From Bog-473 sp963783245 (lineage in GTDB: Bacteria > Actinomycetota > Acidimicrobiia > Acidimicrobiales > RAAP-2), in contig CAWAMS010000004.1 of NCBI GenBank assembly GCA_963783245.1, positions 248,001-312,000 on the forward strand: a DNA stretch of 64,000 bases, given 5' to 3'. The notes below the pieces were generated by a model, which saw only the letters and a program-made list of their open reading frames with translations, ran no database searches and was not told where the DNA came from. This document shows, one piece after another, positions 36,155 through 45,992 of the stretch (the first letter of the stretch is position 1; every line of letters begins with the position of its first letter). Both the position numbers and the translations under genes were made by a program.

Positions 36155-37006
36155 ATGGGCAAGCTCGAGGGGAAAGTCGCATTCATCACCGGCGCCGCAC
36201 GCGGCCAGGGTCGGAGCCATGCGGTCCGCCTGGCCGAGGAGGGGGCGGACATCATTGCCGTCGACATCTGCGCGCCGATCGCCAGTATGAACTACCCCAA
36301 TGCCTCGCCCGAGGACCTGGCGCAGACGGTCAAAGAGGTCGAGGCCTTGGACCGCAGGATCATCGCCCGCCAGGGTGACGTGCGCCTCCGGGAGCAGCTG
36401 CGCGAAGTGGTCGAAGAAGGGGTGGCCACGTTCGGCCGCCTGGACATCGTCCTCGCCAACGCCGGCATCTGTCCCGGCCGTGACGACACCTTGTGCCAAG
36501 GCTTCATCGACGCCACCGACGTCGACCTGATCGGGGCTATGAACACCGTCGCCGTCGCAATCCCTCACCTGACCGCCGGTGCCTCCATCGTCGTCACCGG
36601 CTCCACCGCCGGCATGATGAAGGGCACCACCGAGGTCATGGGATCAACCGGCGGTGTCGGCTACTCCTGGGCCAAGCAGACGGTGATCCGCTACGTCGAA
36701 GTACTGGCCCTTCAGCTCGCGCCGCACATGATCCGCATGAACGGCGTGCACCCCACCAACTGCGACACTGATTTGCTGCACAACGTCGATGTCTACCGGG
36801 CATTCCGCCGCGATCTGGAAAACCCCACCCGCGAGGACGTCATCGACTACCTGCCCCTGATGCAGGCCATGCCCATTCCGTACGTGGACCCGCGCGACAT
36901 CAGCAACCTGATGGCATTCTTGGCCAGCGATGAGTCGCGCTACATCACCGGGTTGAACATCCGAGTCGACGCGGGGGCCATGCTCAAGACTCCGCCCACG
37001 GGCTGA
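36155..37006 (+). CDS. Mycofactocin-coupled-type short-chain dehydrogenase
   Basis: A 283-residue SDR with the hallmarks of the mycofactocin-associated/carveol dehydrogenase-like group: GKVAFITGAARGQGRSHAVR, VDICAPIASMNYPNASPEDL, and the insertion VVTGSTAGMMKGTTEVMGS before GYSWAKQTV (Tyr-x3-Lys). The ending DESRYITGLNIRVDAGAMLK is typical. Members bind NAD tightly and pass electrons to mycofactocin, oxidising alcohols. It sits 70 bases after the P450, which would supply a hydroxylated substrate. The mycofactocin biosynthesis genes are not in the window. Confidence 0.85.
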   Translation: MGKLEGKVAFITGAARGQGRSHAVRLAEEGADIIAVDICAPIASMNYPNASPEDLAQTVKEVEALDRRIIARQGDVRLREQLREVVEEGVATFGRLDIVLANAGICPGRDDTLCQGFIDATDVDLIGAMNTVAVAIPHLTAGASIVVTGSTAGMMKGTTEVMGSTGGVGYSWAKQTVIRYVEVLALQLAPHMIRMNGVHPTNCDTDLLHNVDVYRAFRRDLENPTREDVIDYLPLMQAMPIPYVDPRDISNLMAFLASDESRYITGLNIRVDAGAMLKTPPTG

Positions 37007-37052
37007 CCGGGCTCGCACGGCGCGCTCCGCCGTCGGGGTGAGTGGTTTCGAG

Positions 37053-37817
37053 CTATTTGGGCGGGAAGCGCAGCGCTCCATCGAGGCGGATGTTCTCCCC
37101 GTTGAGGTAGGGGTTCCTGACGATGCTCTCGACGAGCAGCGCGAATTCGTCGGGCTCCCCCATCCGGTGCGGGAAGACGATGCTTTCCACCAGTTTGTCC
37201 CTCAACGCTTCCGGGGCGCTCATCATGAGTGGTGTCCCCATGGTGCCGGGGGCGATCGCGCAGACGCGGATCCCGACCGGGGCGAGGTCTCGCGCCAGTG
37301 GCAGGCTCATGCCCAGAATGGCGGCTTTGGCCGCGCCGTAGGCGATCTGCCCCGTCTGCCCTTCGTAGCCGGCGATGGAGGCGGTGTTCACGACCACGCC
37401 GCGCTGACCGTGCTCGTCGGGATCGTTGGCGGCCATGCGCGCCGCGCTGAGCCGTGTCACGTTGAAGGTGCCGAAGGCGTTGAGCTCCATGACGCCACGG
37501 AAAATGTTCATATCGAGCGGTGTGTTGTCGCGCGAAAGCGTGCGACCCCCCGCGCCGCCACCGGCCACGTTGATCACCACGGCCAGGGGCGCCAGCGCCG
37601 ATGCGGCGTCGATCGCTGCCGTCACGTCCGCGTCGTCGTTCACATCACCCCCGACGGCCACTCCGCGGCCCAGAGTGCTGACGAGCTCCTTGCCGGCATC
37701 GAGGGCGCGGTCGAAGACCACGACCTGCATACCCAGAGCGGTGAGGTTACGGACGGTGGCGGCGCCGAGTCCCCCCGCGCCTCCGGTCACTATGGCCGAT
37801 CGCTTCTTCCATTCCAT
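37053..37817 (-). CDS. Short-chain dehydrogenase (3-hydroxyacyl-CoA dehydrogenase type 2-like)
   Basis: A 254-residue SDR: SAIVTGGAGGLGAATVRNL, VINVAGGGAGGRTLSRDNTP, NTASIAGYEGQTGQIAYGAAK (catalytic Ser, Tyr-x3-Lys), and APGTMGTPLM. The pattern strongly resembles type 2 hydroxyacyl-CoA dehydrogenase (HSD10-like), which acts on 3-hydroxy-2-methylacyl-CoA and steroids. ATG 37817 follows GGAG; the open frame continues upstream but without family similarity. It is divergent from the amidohydrolase at 38040. Confidence 0.87.
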   Translation of the reverse strand: MEWKKRSAIVTGGAGGLGAATVRNLTALGMQVVVFDRALDAGKELVSTLGRGVAVGGDVNDDADVTAAIDAASALAPLAVVINVAGGGAGGRTLSRDNTPLDMNIFRGVMELNAFGTFNVTRLSAARMAANDPDEHGQRGVVVNTASIAGYEGQTGQIAYGAAKAAILGMSLPLARDLAPVGIRVCAIAPGTMGTPLMMSAPEALRDKLVESIVFPHRMGEPDEFALLVESIVRNPYLNGENIRLDGALRFPPK

Positions 37818-38039
37818 ACCGTCTCCATTTCGTGTGCCATGTGTGGCAGTTACAGGTCGCGCTCCGGGTCCCGGCATTGTCGCACCGCATGCGGAGGCGA
37901 AGAGGCCCGAGGCTGCGGCGGCAACAGTAGGCCCTGCTCCCGACGAGGGGGAATTCGGGGGAGGGCACACGTCCTGGCCAGGGAGAAATCGCGCGAGGAG
38001 GTAGAGTTCGCCTGGTTCCACCATCTCGGGGGGTTTGCA

Positions 38040-39779
38040 ATGTATGACGTGGTCATCCGTGGCGGGAAGATCGTCGACGGCACCGGTGGGGAGCCCTACG
38101 TGGGTGATGTGGCGGTCAACGACGGGCGGATCGCTGCAGTCGGTGTGTCGGTGGATGGCGAAGCCCTCCGGGTCATCGATGCCACCGATCGACTGGTGAC
38201 GCCGGGGTTCGTGGACATACACACCCACTACGACGGCCAGGTGACCTGGGACGACCAGATGAACCCCTCCTCACAGCATGGGGTGACGACGCTTGTCATG
38301 GGCAATTGCGGGGTGGGCTTCGCGCCGGTGCGCCCCGGTCAGGAAGAGTGGCTGATCCAGTTGATGGAGGGCGTGGAGGACATTCCCGGGACCGCGCTCG
38401 CCGAGGGGATGACCTGGGGCTGGGAGACCTTCCCCGAGTACCTCGACGTGCTGGCACGGCGGCGTCTGACCGTCGACGTGGGGGCACAGATCGCCCACGG
38501 TGCGGTGCGGGGGTATGTCATGGGGGAGCGGGGAGCACGCAACGAGCCGGCCACGCCCGAGGACATCGCGCAGATGCGCGCCATCGTGCGCGAAGCGGTG
38601 GAGGCGGGCGCGCTCGGTGTCACCACCTCACGGGTCCTCGGGCACCGTGCCATGGACGGCGAGCCCGTCCCCGGCACGTTTGCCGCCCACGACGAACTGT
38701 TTGCCTTGGGGTACGCCCTCCGAGATGCCGGCACCGGCGTGTTCGAGTTGGCGCCTGCCGGCGCCGATGGACAGGACGTCATCAAGGCCCCGGTGGAGAT
38801 GGCGTGGATGCGCAAGCTCTCTGCCGAGATCGGGCGACCCGTTACGTTCGGCATGAACCAGGTGGAGGACGATCCCGAACAGTGGCGGATGCTGCTCGCC
38901 GAATCGCTGGAAGCCTGCGGCGACGGGTCCCAGTGCTACCCGCAGGTGGCGGGGCGCCCGTTCGGGATGCTGATCGGCCTGCAGACCCATCACGCCTTTG
39001 CCAAGCGCCCGACGTTCATCGGGCTGGCCCACCTCCCCTTGCCCGAGCTGGTGGCACGCTTGCGCGAACCGGACGTCCGGGCGGCGATTCTGGCTGAGGA
39101 GAACCTCCCCACCAGCCCCTCTGTCGTGTGGGACGAGCTGCCGGCGGCGCTCGAGCGTTTCGTCTATCGCCTCTACCCGATGGGCCCCGGCCTGGACTAC
39201 GAGCCACTGCCCGAACGATCCCTGGCCAAGCTGGCGGCGGCCAGGGGCGTGCCTCCCCTCGAGTTGTTCTATGACCTCATGCTCGAGGACGAGGGCCGCG
39301 CCATGATGCTCCTCCCGATCTACAACTACGCCTGGGAGAGCCACGACGTCATTCGCGAGATGCTCTTGCACCCGCGATCGGTCTCGGGCCTGTCTGACGG
39401 TGGTGCGCATTGCGGCATGATCTGCGACGCCTCGATCCCGACCTACATGCTCACGCATTGGGCCCGCGATCGCGTGCGGGGCGAACGCCTGCCGCTGGAG
39501 TTCGTCGTGAAGAAACAGACGAAGGACACGGCCACCCTCTACGGGTTAGGCGACCGGGGCAGCCTCGAGGTGGGGCTGCGGGCGGACATCAACGTCATCG
39601 ATTTCGAGAACCTGCGTCTCGGTAGCCCCTGGATGGCGCATGACCTCCCGTCGGGCGGTCGTCGCCTCCTCCAAGGTGCCGAGGGTTACGACTACACCTT
39701 CGTGGCCGGCGAGGTCACCCGGGACCACGGCCGGGACACGGGTGCACGTCCGGGTCGGCTCGTGCGCGGCGCCCGCTGA
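38040..39779 (+). CDS. N-acyl-D-amino-acid deacylase-like amidohydrolase
   Basis: A 579-residue metal-dependent hydrolase of the D-aminoacylase/amidohydrolase-3 type. The N-terminal strand YDVVIRGGKIVDGTGG leads to the metal motif PGFVDIHTHYDGQVTWD and to GVTTLVMGNCGVGFAPV, a D-aminoacylase landmark. Late motifs are GLSDGGAHCGM (metal Asp) and GSLEVGLRADINVIDFENL. Many such catabolic paralogues in actinobacteria have unknown natural substrates. The longer open frame upstream to 37038 is out of homology; ATG 38040 fits the family N-terminus. Confidence 0.87.
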   Translation: MYDVVIRGGKIVDGTGGEPYVGDVAVNDGRIAAVGVSVDGEALRVIDATDRLVTPGFVDIHTHYDGQVTWDDQMNPSSQHGVTTLVMGNCGVGFAPVRPGQEEWLIQLMEGVEDIPGTALAEGMTWGWETFPEYLDVLARRRLTVDVGAQIAHGAVRGYVMGERGARNEPATPEDIAQMRAIVREAVEAGALGVTTSRVLGHRAMDGEPVPGTFAAHDELFALGYALRDAGTGVFELAPAGADGQDVIKAPVEMAWMRKLSAEIGRPVTFGMNQVEDDPEQWRMLLAESLEACGDGSQCYPQVAGRPFGMLIGLQTHHAFAKRPTFIGLAHLPLPELVARLREPDVRAAILAEENLPTSPSVVWDELPAALERFVYRLYPMGPGLDYEPLPERSLAKLAAARGVPPLELFYDLMLEDEGRAMMLLPIYNYAWESHDVIREMLLHPRSVSGLSDGGAHCGMICDASIPTYMLTHWARDRVRGERLPLEFVVKKQTKDTATLYGLGDRGSLEVGLRADINVIDFENLRLGSPWMAHDLPSGGRRLLQGAEGYDYTFVAGEVTRDHGRDTGARPGRLVRGAR

Positions 39780-39852
39780 CCCGCGCTCGCACGCACTGCG
39801 CTTATAACTGCGCTTCTCACCGCACCGCCCTTATAACGACGCACTGCGCGCC

Positions 39853-41526
39853 TCAGTCCCCGCCGGCCTCTTGGCGGAGCTGGCGCCGGAGGTCGGCCTT
39901 GCGTACCTTGCCCGAAGGGGTACGGGGCAGGTCGTCCACAATGCGCACCTCTTCAGGCCACTTCTGGCGCCCGAGACCCGATGCCTCCAGATGCGACCGG
40001 AGGGCGGGTAGCGTCACGTCCCCCGTTTCGCCGTCGAGGCGGATGAAAGCGCACCCGTGCTCGCCCAGGCGGACGTCCGGCGCGGCGACCACCGCCGCTT
40101 CGACGATCCCGGGCATGCGCAGGAGCAGCTCTTCGACTTCGAGGGCGCTCACGTTCTCTCCGCCACGGATGATGATGTCTTTCTTGCGGTCGACGATGGT
40201 GACGTACCCGTCCTCGTCCGCCTGTCCGATGTCGCCGGTGGCGAAGAAGCCCTCGGCGTCGATGGCCTCGCGGGTCAGCGCGGAGTCGGTGTAGCCGAGG
40301 AACATGTCGGGACCACGGCTGAGGATCTCACCGGGAGTGCCGGGCACGACGTCGCGGCCGTCGTCGTCGACGAGGCGGATGTCCACGCCCGGCAGTGGGC
40401 GGCCGTCGGTGTACTTGCGCTTTGCCGCGGGAGCGTCGCCCCAGCTGCCGGTGATCGAGGGGTGCTCGGTGGAGCCGTAGGAGCGGAAGACGTCGATACC
40501 GAGCTGCTCGGCCCGGTCGGACACGGCAGGGGGGACCGCCGCGCCGCCCATCCCGGCCCGGCCGATCAGCGCATGATGCGCCGGGGTGCAGTCGGGATGG
40601 TCGAGGAGTGAGGTCAGGAAGAACGTCACGCCGCCACCCGAGGAGAGCCCGTCTTCGAGCATCGCCGCCAGCACGGCACCCGGATCCCACTTGTCGATGA
40701 GGTGGATGGGCAGGCCGGTCGGAAGGGGTGTGAGCAGCGAGGAGTACATGCCGCCGGCATGCCCGAGGGGTGCCCCGACGAGCGAGGCCCGATCGACCCG
40801 ACCACCGGCGCCCCGCATGGTGGTCTGGTGGCCGATCTCGGCCATGAGGGTGACGTCGCTGTGGATGACCCCCTTGGGGTCCGAGGTGGTGCCCGAGGTG
40901 TAGGCGATCACCACCGGCGCCGTCGGGTCGCCCCACGACGGCGCCGCCAAGGCCGGTGCTTCGAGCAGGGCACCGAAGCGCTCGGTGCCGGCCGGGAGCG
41001 GACCGTCCCCGACCACGATGACCGACTCGAGTCCGGGTAGGTCGGCGCGGATCTCTTCGAGGTGGGACAGGTAGTCGGTGTGCCCGAAGCGGTCGGCCGT
41101 CACGAACAGCCGTACGTCGCTCCGTCGCAGGATGTAGGCCACCTCTTTGGGGCCGTAGGTGTGCACGATCGGCACGATCACCGCCCCGAGGTAGGTGACG
41201 GCGTAGAAGGTCACTGCCGCCTCCACCCAGTTGGGGAGCTGGAAGGCCACGATGTCGCCGCTCGAGATACCACGCCGCGCCAGCCCTTCGGCCGCCCGCA
41301 GAGCAAGCTCGCGGACCTCACCGTAGGTTCCCTTCCAGGGCCGGTACTCGGAGCGGAACGTGAAGGGCCGGTCCGCGAATTTCCGCAGCGAGTCGTCGAC
41401 CAATTGCCCGAGCGGCTGTGGGTCCTCCCGCCAGAGCCCGGCGTCCCGCCATACCGCCGCCAGCTCGGGCGCCGGCTGGTGCAGATCCCACAGCGGGGCC
41501 CGGCTGCTCGTGGGAGCGGTGCTCAT
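39853..41526 (-). CDS. Acyl-CoA synthetase (AMP-forming)
   Basis: A 557-residue ANL ligase. AYTSGTTSDPKGV is the P-loop at about residue 205, DVFRSYGSTEHPSITG the A5 region, and DRKKDIIIRGGENVSALEVEE the A8/hinge. The catalytic Lys is in TPSGKVRKADL near residue 538. It resembles cyclohexanecarboxylate-CoA ligase and 2-aminobenzoate-CoA ligase-like enzymes in the opening PWKGTYGEVRELALRAAEG. The ATG at 41526 overlaps the SDR stop (ATGA), so the longer frame to 42051 is ignored. Confidence 0.88.
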   Translation of the reverse strand: MSTAPTSSRAPLWDLHQPAPELAAVWRDAGLWREDPQPLGQLVDDSLRKFADRPFTFRSEYRPWKGTYGEVRELALRAAEGLARRGISSGDIVAFQLPNWVEAAVTFYAVTYLGAVIVPIVHTYGPKEVAYILRRSDVRLFVTADRFGHTDYLSHLEEIRADLPGLESVIVVGDGPLPAGTERFGALLEAPALAAPSWGDPTAPVVIAYTSGTTSDPKGVIHSDVTLMAEIGHQTTMRGAGGRVDRASLVGAPLGHAGGMYSSLLTPLPTGLPIHLIDKWDPGAVLAAMLEDGLSSGGGVTFFLTSLLDHPDCTPAHHALIGRAGMGGAAVPPAVSDRAEQLGIDVFRSYGSTEHPSITGSWGDAPAAKRKYTDGRPLPGVDIRLVDDDGRDVVPGTPGEILSRGPDMFLGYTDSALTREAIDAEGFFATGDIGQADEDGYVTIVDRKKDIIIRGGENVSALEVEELLLRMPGIVEAAVVAAPDVRLGEHGCAFIRLDGETGDVTLPALRSHLEASGLGRQKWPEEVRIVDDLPRTPSGKVRKADLRRQLRQEAGGD

Positions 41527-42311
41527 CCGGGCATGTTGGCGCCGCAGTCGGCCACGATCGACTGCCCGGTGATGGCGCTGGACGCATCGGAGGCGAGGAA
41601 GAGCGCCACCTGCGCGATCTCCTCGGGCGTGGCGATGCGCCGCAGGGCGGTGGAGCGGGCTCCCTTGTCGCGGATCTCCTCCCACGTGACGCCCTGCTCG
41701 TCCGCCAGCCGCCGCCAGTAGTTGCGCAGGAGGTCGGTCTGGATGCCGCCGGGCACCAGGCAGTTCACCCTGATGCCGAAAGGGCCGACCTCCTTGGCCA
41801 CGACCTTGGTCAACGTGCGCAGGCCGGCTTTGGCCGTGCTGTAGTGGCTCTTGCGATCGATTCCCTCGAGACCGGCCGTCGACGAGAAGTTGACGATGGA
41901 CCCGCTCTGACGCTCCCGCATGCTCTGCTTGACGACCTCGCGGCTGCAGAGCATGGCGGCGGTCACATCGACGGCGATGGTGGCGTTCCAGTTCTCCAGG
42001 GTCTGGTCCCAGATGTGGAGGTCCTTGCCCGGCTGCGCCGCGTTGTTGCACATGACGTCGACCCGCCCGTACTCGGCCACCGTGTCGGCCACCATCGCGA
42101 TGACCGCGGCCTCGTCCGTGACGTCGGTGGTGCGGGCGATCGCCCTTCCGCCCCCGGCCCGGACCGCGGCGGCCACCTTCTCGAGGAGCTCGGTGCGGCG
42201 CCCGGCCAACGTCAGGTGGGCTCCCTCGCCGGCGAAGAGATGGGCCATGACCTCGCCCAATCCATCACCGGCTCCGGTGATGATGACGACTTTGTCCGCC
42301 AGTCTGTCCAT
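41523..42311 (-). CDS. Short-chain dehydrogenase/reductase
   Basis: A 262-residue classical SDR: VVIITGAGDGLGEVMAHLFA, CNNAAQPGKDLH, NFSSTAGLEGIDRKSHYSTAK (Ser and Tyr-x3-Lys), and CLVPGGIQTDLL. The cofactor motif GAGDGLGE is slightly unusual. The ATG at 42311 follows GAGGGGGACC. It is transcribed first in a two-gene operon with the ligase at 39853 and divergent from the ligase at 42472. Confidence 0.87.
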   Translation of the reverse strand: MDRLADKVVIITGAGDGLGEVMAHLFAGEGAHLTLAGRRTELLEKVAAAVRAGGGRAIARTTDVTDEAAVIAMVADTVAEYGRVDVMCNNAAQPGKDLHIWDQTLENWNATIAVDVTAAMLCSREVVKQSMRERQSGSIVNFSSTAGLEGIDRKSHYSTAKAGLRTLTKVVAKEVGPFGIRVNCLVPGGIQTDLLRNYWRRLADEQGVTWEEIRDKGARSTALRRIATPEEIAQVALFLASDASSAITGQSIVADCGANMPG

Positions 42312-42471
42312 GGTCCCCCTCCGGGTCTCGTGCAGTGGCCCCGCCGCCCGGCGGCATCGGCCGCACGATATCCCAGGGCCGCTCCGAGATGCGGCAGCCG
42401 ACCGACGTGGCATGCTTTGACGGCGCGAGACGGGGCGCCGGAACTTCACACCCGTCCTCCAAGGGGGAGCA

Positions 42472-43969
42472 ATGCCGCTCATAGCCAACGACGTCCTGGC
42501 CTGCGCCGCAGGGACGGCGCCGGGGCGCCTGGCCGTCACATTGGGCGACGAGCGGCTGACCTTCGGCGACGTCGACGTCCTGGCCAACCGGTACTCCAAC
42601 ACCCTGCACGCGTTGGGGGCACGCCGGGGCGAGCGCGTGGCCTGGTGGTCGGAGACGACGCTCGAGGGCGTCGGTCTCTACTTCGCGCTCAGCCGTCTCG
42701 GCGTCGCCTTCGTGCCGCTGAACCCGGCCTACACCGACGACGAGGCCGCCGTGGTGTTGGCGTACATCCGTCCCCAGATGCTGATCGTGGACCCGACGCA
42801 CGCGGAGCGGGCGGAGCAGCTCGTGGCCGGGACCGGGATCGCTGCTGGTCACGGTCGGTGACCGGGGCGACCGCGGCGCACTGCCGGGCATCGATCTCAG
42901 CGTGCAGGCCCTGGCCGCGTCCGCCGCGCCGCCGGCCCGTTCCTCTCCCCGACGAGGACGCCATCTGCACCATCTTCCTCACGAGCGGGAGCACCGGTCA
43001 GCCCAAGGGCGTCATGGTCTCCCAACGGGCCACCTGGCTGCGGACCCATGCCGGGGCGGCGGCGTACTCGACCACCGGTGGTGCGGGCGAAGTCGTCATG
43101 TTCCCCCTCTTCCACATGGCCGGCTGGAATTTCGCCATGATGGCCTGGTCGGCCCGCCACGCCGCGCATCTCGTCAGCCGGGCCGACGCGGAGCAGCTCC
43201 TCGGCGCCGTCGGGCGCTGGTCGCCCTCGGTCATCTACTGCATTCCCGCCGTGTGGCGTCGCATTCTCGAGAGCGACCTCGACGTGGACACCAGCAGCGT
43301 CGAGTGGGCCCTGACCGGCACGTCGCAGGTCACCCAGGAGTTGCTGGCCGGGATCAAGGAGCGCTTCCCGGCCGCGCGCACGACGGTCAACTACGGATCC
43401 ACCGAGACGGCCAGGGCGGTCGGGTTGCGCGATCCGGACCTGTTCACCCACCCGGGCAGCGTCGGCCATCCCATCCCCGGGGTGCAGGCCCGGGTGGCCG
43501 AGGACGGCGAGCTCCTCTCACGAGCGACCGCCTCATGACCGGGTACTTCGAGCTCCCGGTCGAGACGGCCCAGGCTCTCCAGGGCGGCTGGTACCACACC
43601 GGGGACCTGGCCGAGCAGGACGACGAGGGCTACCTGTACATCGTCGGCCGAAAGAAGGAAGTCATCCGCACCGGAGGTGAGACGGTGGCCCCGGTCGAGG
43701 TGGAGACGGCGCTGGCGGGTTACCCGGGAATCGCCGAGGTGGCCATCGTCGGCATCCCGGACCCCCAGTGGGGCGAAGTGGTCTGCGCCGTCGTCGTCCT
43801 GCACGAGGGGGCCGAGGTCCCGAGCGTCGAGGGCTTGCGGTCCCACATCGGCGAGCGTTTGGCGGCATACAAACACCCACGTAGGGTGGTCCAGGCCGAC
43901 GTGCTGCCGCGCACCTCGGCCACGGGCCAGGTCCAGCGGGCCAAACTGGTGCAACAATTCGGGTCCTAG
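42472..43969 (+). CDS. Acyl-CoA synthetase, frameshifted three times
   Basis: ANL ligase of about 499 residues when joined. The N-terminal part (MPLIANDVLACAAGT... to IVDPTHAERAEQLVAG) is followed by an extra base near 42842 and another near 42940. The P-loop region then reads IFLTSGSTGQPKGVMV. VNYGSTETARAVGL follows, a base is missing near 43515, and the rest reads RLMTGYFELP, GRKKEVIRTGGETVAPVEVE and RTSATGQVQRAKL. The usual catalytic Lys position is occupied by Q in SATGQVQR, so the adenylation Lys may be absent. It starts with AAGGGGGAGCA-ATG and is eight bases from the oxidoreductase genes, so it probably makes or uses their acyl-CoA. Confidence 0.78.
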
Positions 43970-43977
43970 GAGGACTG

Positions 43978-44562
43978 GTGGAGAGAGAAGTGCTGTTCAC
44001 AGGGGTCGGAGGACAGGGCGTCCAGATCGCCTCGAAGACCCTCGCCACGGCCGCCATCGCCGAGGGGCGCCAGGTCATGCTGGTACCCCGCTACGGCGGG
44101 GGCATGCGCGGGGGGATGACCAACGCCGAGATCACCATCGGCGAGGGGCCCCTGCGGGCGCTGCCGGTCGCCACCTCGGCCTGGTCGGCCTACGTGATGG
44201 ACCCGACGTTCTTTCCGACGATCGCGCCCAACCTGGCCGACGGCGCCGTCGTGGTCGTGAACTCGTCACTGTTCACCGGGACCGTCGATGTCGCCGGGGC
44301 CCATGTGTTCGAGGTCCCGGCCAGCGATGTCGCGGCCGAGCTCGGCAATCCGATGACCGCCGGCTTCGTGCTCCTCGGGGCCTACGTGGCGGTGACCGGC
44401 CTGGTCGGCCTCGACAGCGCGATCGTCGCCATGCGCGAGCTGGTGCCGGCGTATCGCACCCAGCATCTCGAAGCCAACGGCCGGGCCCTGCGGGCCGGCG
44501 CGGCGGCGGTGCCGGCCCTGGCCGCCCCGGCCTGGGCCAAGCATGCGGCGGTGGCATCGTGA
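43978..44562 (+). CDS. 2-oxoacid:ferredoxin oxidoreductase, gamma subunit
   Basis: A 194-residue gamma-type subunit. The opening VLFTGVGGQGVQIASKTLA is the diagnostic G-x-G-G-Q-G motif of the gamma domain, followed by YGGGMRGGMTNAEI. Such enzymes oxidatively decarboxylate a 2-oxoacid with CoA to acyl-CoA, CO2 and reduced ferredoxin. It starts with GTG (GGAGGACTG upstream) and is followed by the ferredoxin, alpha and beta genes. Which 2-oxoacid is used is not evident. Confidence 0.87.
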   Translation: MEREVLFTGVGGQGVQIASKTLATAAIAEGRQVMLVPRYGGGMRGGMTNAEITIGEGPLRALPVATSAWSAYVMDPTFFPTIAPNLADGAVVVVNSSLFTGTVDVAGAHVFEVPASDVAAELGNPMTAGFVLLGAYVAVTGLVGLDSAIVAMRELVPAYRTQHLEANGRALRAGAAAVPALAAPAWAKHAAVAS

Positions 44563-44595
44563 GCGCGGCGGCCGGGCGGCTCGGCGAGGGCGCAC

Positions 44596-44862
44596 GTGAC
44601 CCGGGGCACCGTCGTGCTCGACGCCGAGCGCTGCAAGGGCTGCGGCCTGTGCGTGCCGGCCTGCCGGCCGGGCGTGCTGTCGCTCGGGAGCACCATGAAC
44701 CACGCCGGCTTCAACCTCCCCGAGCTGCGCGAAGGCTGTACGGGCTGCATGGCGTGCGCCGAGATCTGTCCCGACTTCGCCCTCGAGGTCTGGAAGTTCG
44801 AAGTGCCGATCGCCATGGGCGCGAGCGCTTCGGGCGCCGACAAGGCCGACAAGGAGGTCTGA
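44596..44862 (+). CDS. 2[4Fe-4S] ferredoxin-type delta subunit
   Basis: An 88-residue protein with two 4Fe-4S binding motifs, CKGCGLCVPACRPG and CTGCMACAEICPD, the delta subunit of a four-subunit oxidoreductase. The annotated GTG at 44596 is short of the expected junction: another GTG at 44559 overlaps the gamma stop as GTGA but is in a different frame, so an indel between 44562 and 44596 may hide the true N-terminus (VSAAAGRLGEGA...). An acidic/Lys-rich tail (GADKADKEV) ends the protein one base before the alpha start. Confidence 0.85.
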   Translation: MTRGTVVLDAERCKGCGLCVPACRPGVLSLGSTMNHAGFNLPELREGCTGCMACAEICPDFALEVWKFEVPIAMGASASGADKADKEV

Positions 44863-44863
44863 G

Positions 44864-45968
44864 ATGGCACCCCGACTCATGCAGGGCAGTGACGCCGTGG
44901 CCGACGCCGCCATTCTGGCCGGCTGTCGCTTCTTCACCGGCTACCCGATGCTGCCGTTCACCGAGCTCTTGGAGAACATGGCCAAGAAACTCCCCGCCGC
45001 CGGCGGCGTGTGCATCAACGCCGAGAGCGAGATCGAGGGCATCAACATGGCGCTCGGCGCGGCGGCCACCGGCGCCCGTGCCGCCACCGGGTCGTGCGGC
45101 CAGGGGGTCAGCCTCATGCAAGAGGGCATCGCCGAGCTGGCGCTCAACGAGCTGCCGCTCGTCGTCTTCACCATGGCCCGGGGCCAGCAGGACTACTTCC
45201 AGTGCACCCGGGGCGGTGGGTGGGGCGACTACCGCACCATCACCTTGGCCCCCAAGGACATTCCCGAAGCGGTGGCGCACACCCAGGAGCTCTTCTACCT
45301 CGCCGACCTCTACCGCACTCCGGTCATCCTCTACGGCGACTACGTCATTGCGCACACCTCGGTCGGCATCGAGGTCGAGGCCATGGAGTTCGGACCGCTC
45401 CCGGCCAAAGACGAGTGGGCGCTCGACGGCACGATGAGCGGGACCGGACGGGCCCGCCAGATCTGGACCTGGAACCGGGGCAAGCCCAACACGCCCGGCG
45501 TCGGCCCTGATGCCGCCTGGAACACCATCGCGGAGAAGTACGCGCACATCGAAGCGACCGAGCAGCGCTTCGAGACCTATCGGGCCGAGGACGCCGACAT
45601 CCTGGTCGTCTCCTTCGGGACCACGTCGGTCTTCGTCGACCGGGTGGTCGACGAGCTGCGCGCCGAGGGCATGTCGATCGGGTCGTTCCGGCCCATCACG
45701 CTGTGGCCCTTCCCGTCGGTCGGCCTCGAAGAGGCGACCAAGGGCAAGCGTCACGTCCTGGTGTACGAGCTCAACGCCGGCCAGATGGTCGACGACGTCC
45801 GCATGTATGCCCATGATCGCTCCGTCATACGATCGATCGGTGGGGTGTCCCAGGACGAGTCGGGCATGCGCCAAGGAGACCTGTTGAACGCCGACGAGGT
45901 TCGTCAGCGCGTACGCCGAGCCGTGGGCGAGCCCGTGGCGGCTGGCCATGAAGGCAATGCAGCAGTGA
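44864..45968 (+). CDS. 2-oxoacid:ferredoxin oxidoreductase, alpha subunit
   Basis: Alpha subunit with the TPP pyrimidine-binding domain: FFTGYPMLPFTELLENMAKK, AESEIEGINMALGAAATG, ATGSCGQGVSLMQEG and FTMARGQQDYFQCTRGGGWGDY. The domain II region is DILVVSFGTTSVFVDRVVDEL, ending near VRRAVGEP. The open frame continues to 46315, overlapping the beta gene by 320 bases with no family similarity. A TGA at 45966-45968 in the +1 frame, reached by one extra base near 45940, gives the expected length of about 368 residues. I prefer that end, with moderate certainty. Confidence 0.78.
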
Positions 45969-45992
45969 AGGCAGATGCAGTGAGAGGAGTCC

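Noticed and set aside
37038..38039. Upstream extension of the D-aminoacylase-like open frame
   Set aside because: It covers the divergent SDR gene on the other strand and has no similarity; ATG 38040 matches the family N-terminus.
39780..39852. Repeated CTTATAAC and CGCACTGCGC words between convergent genes as a terminator or repeat array
   Set aside because: Copies are imperfect and irregularly spaced, with no stable hairpin followed by a T-run.
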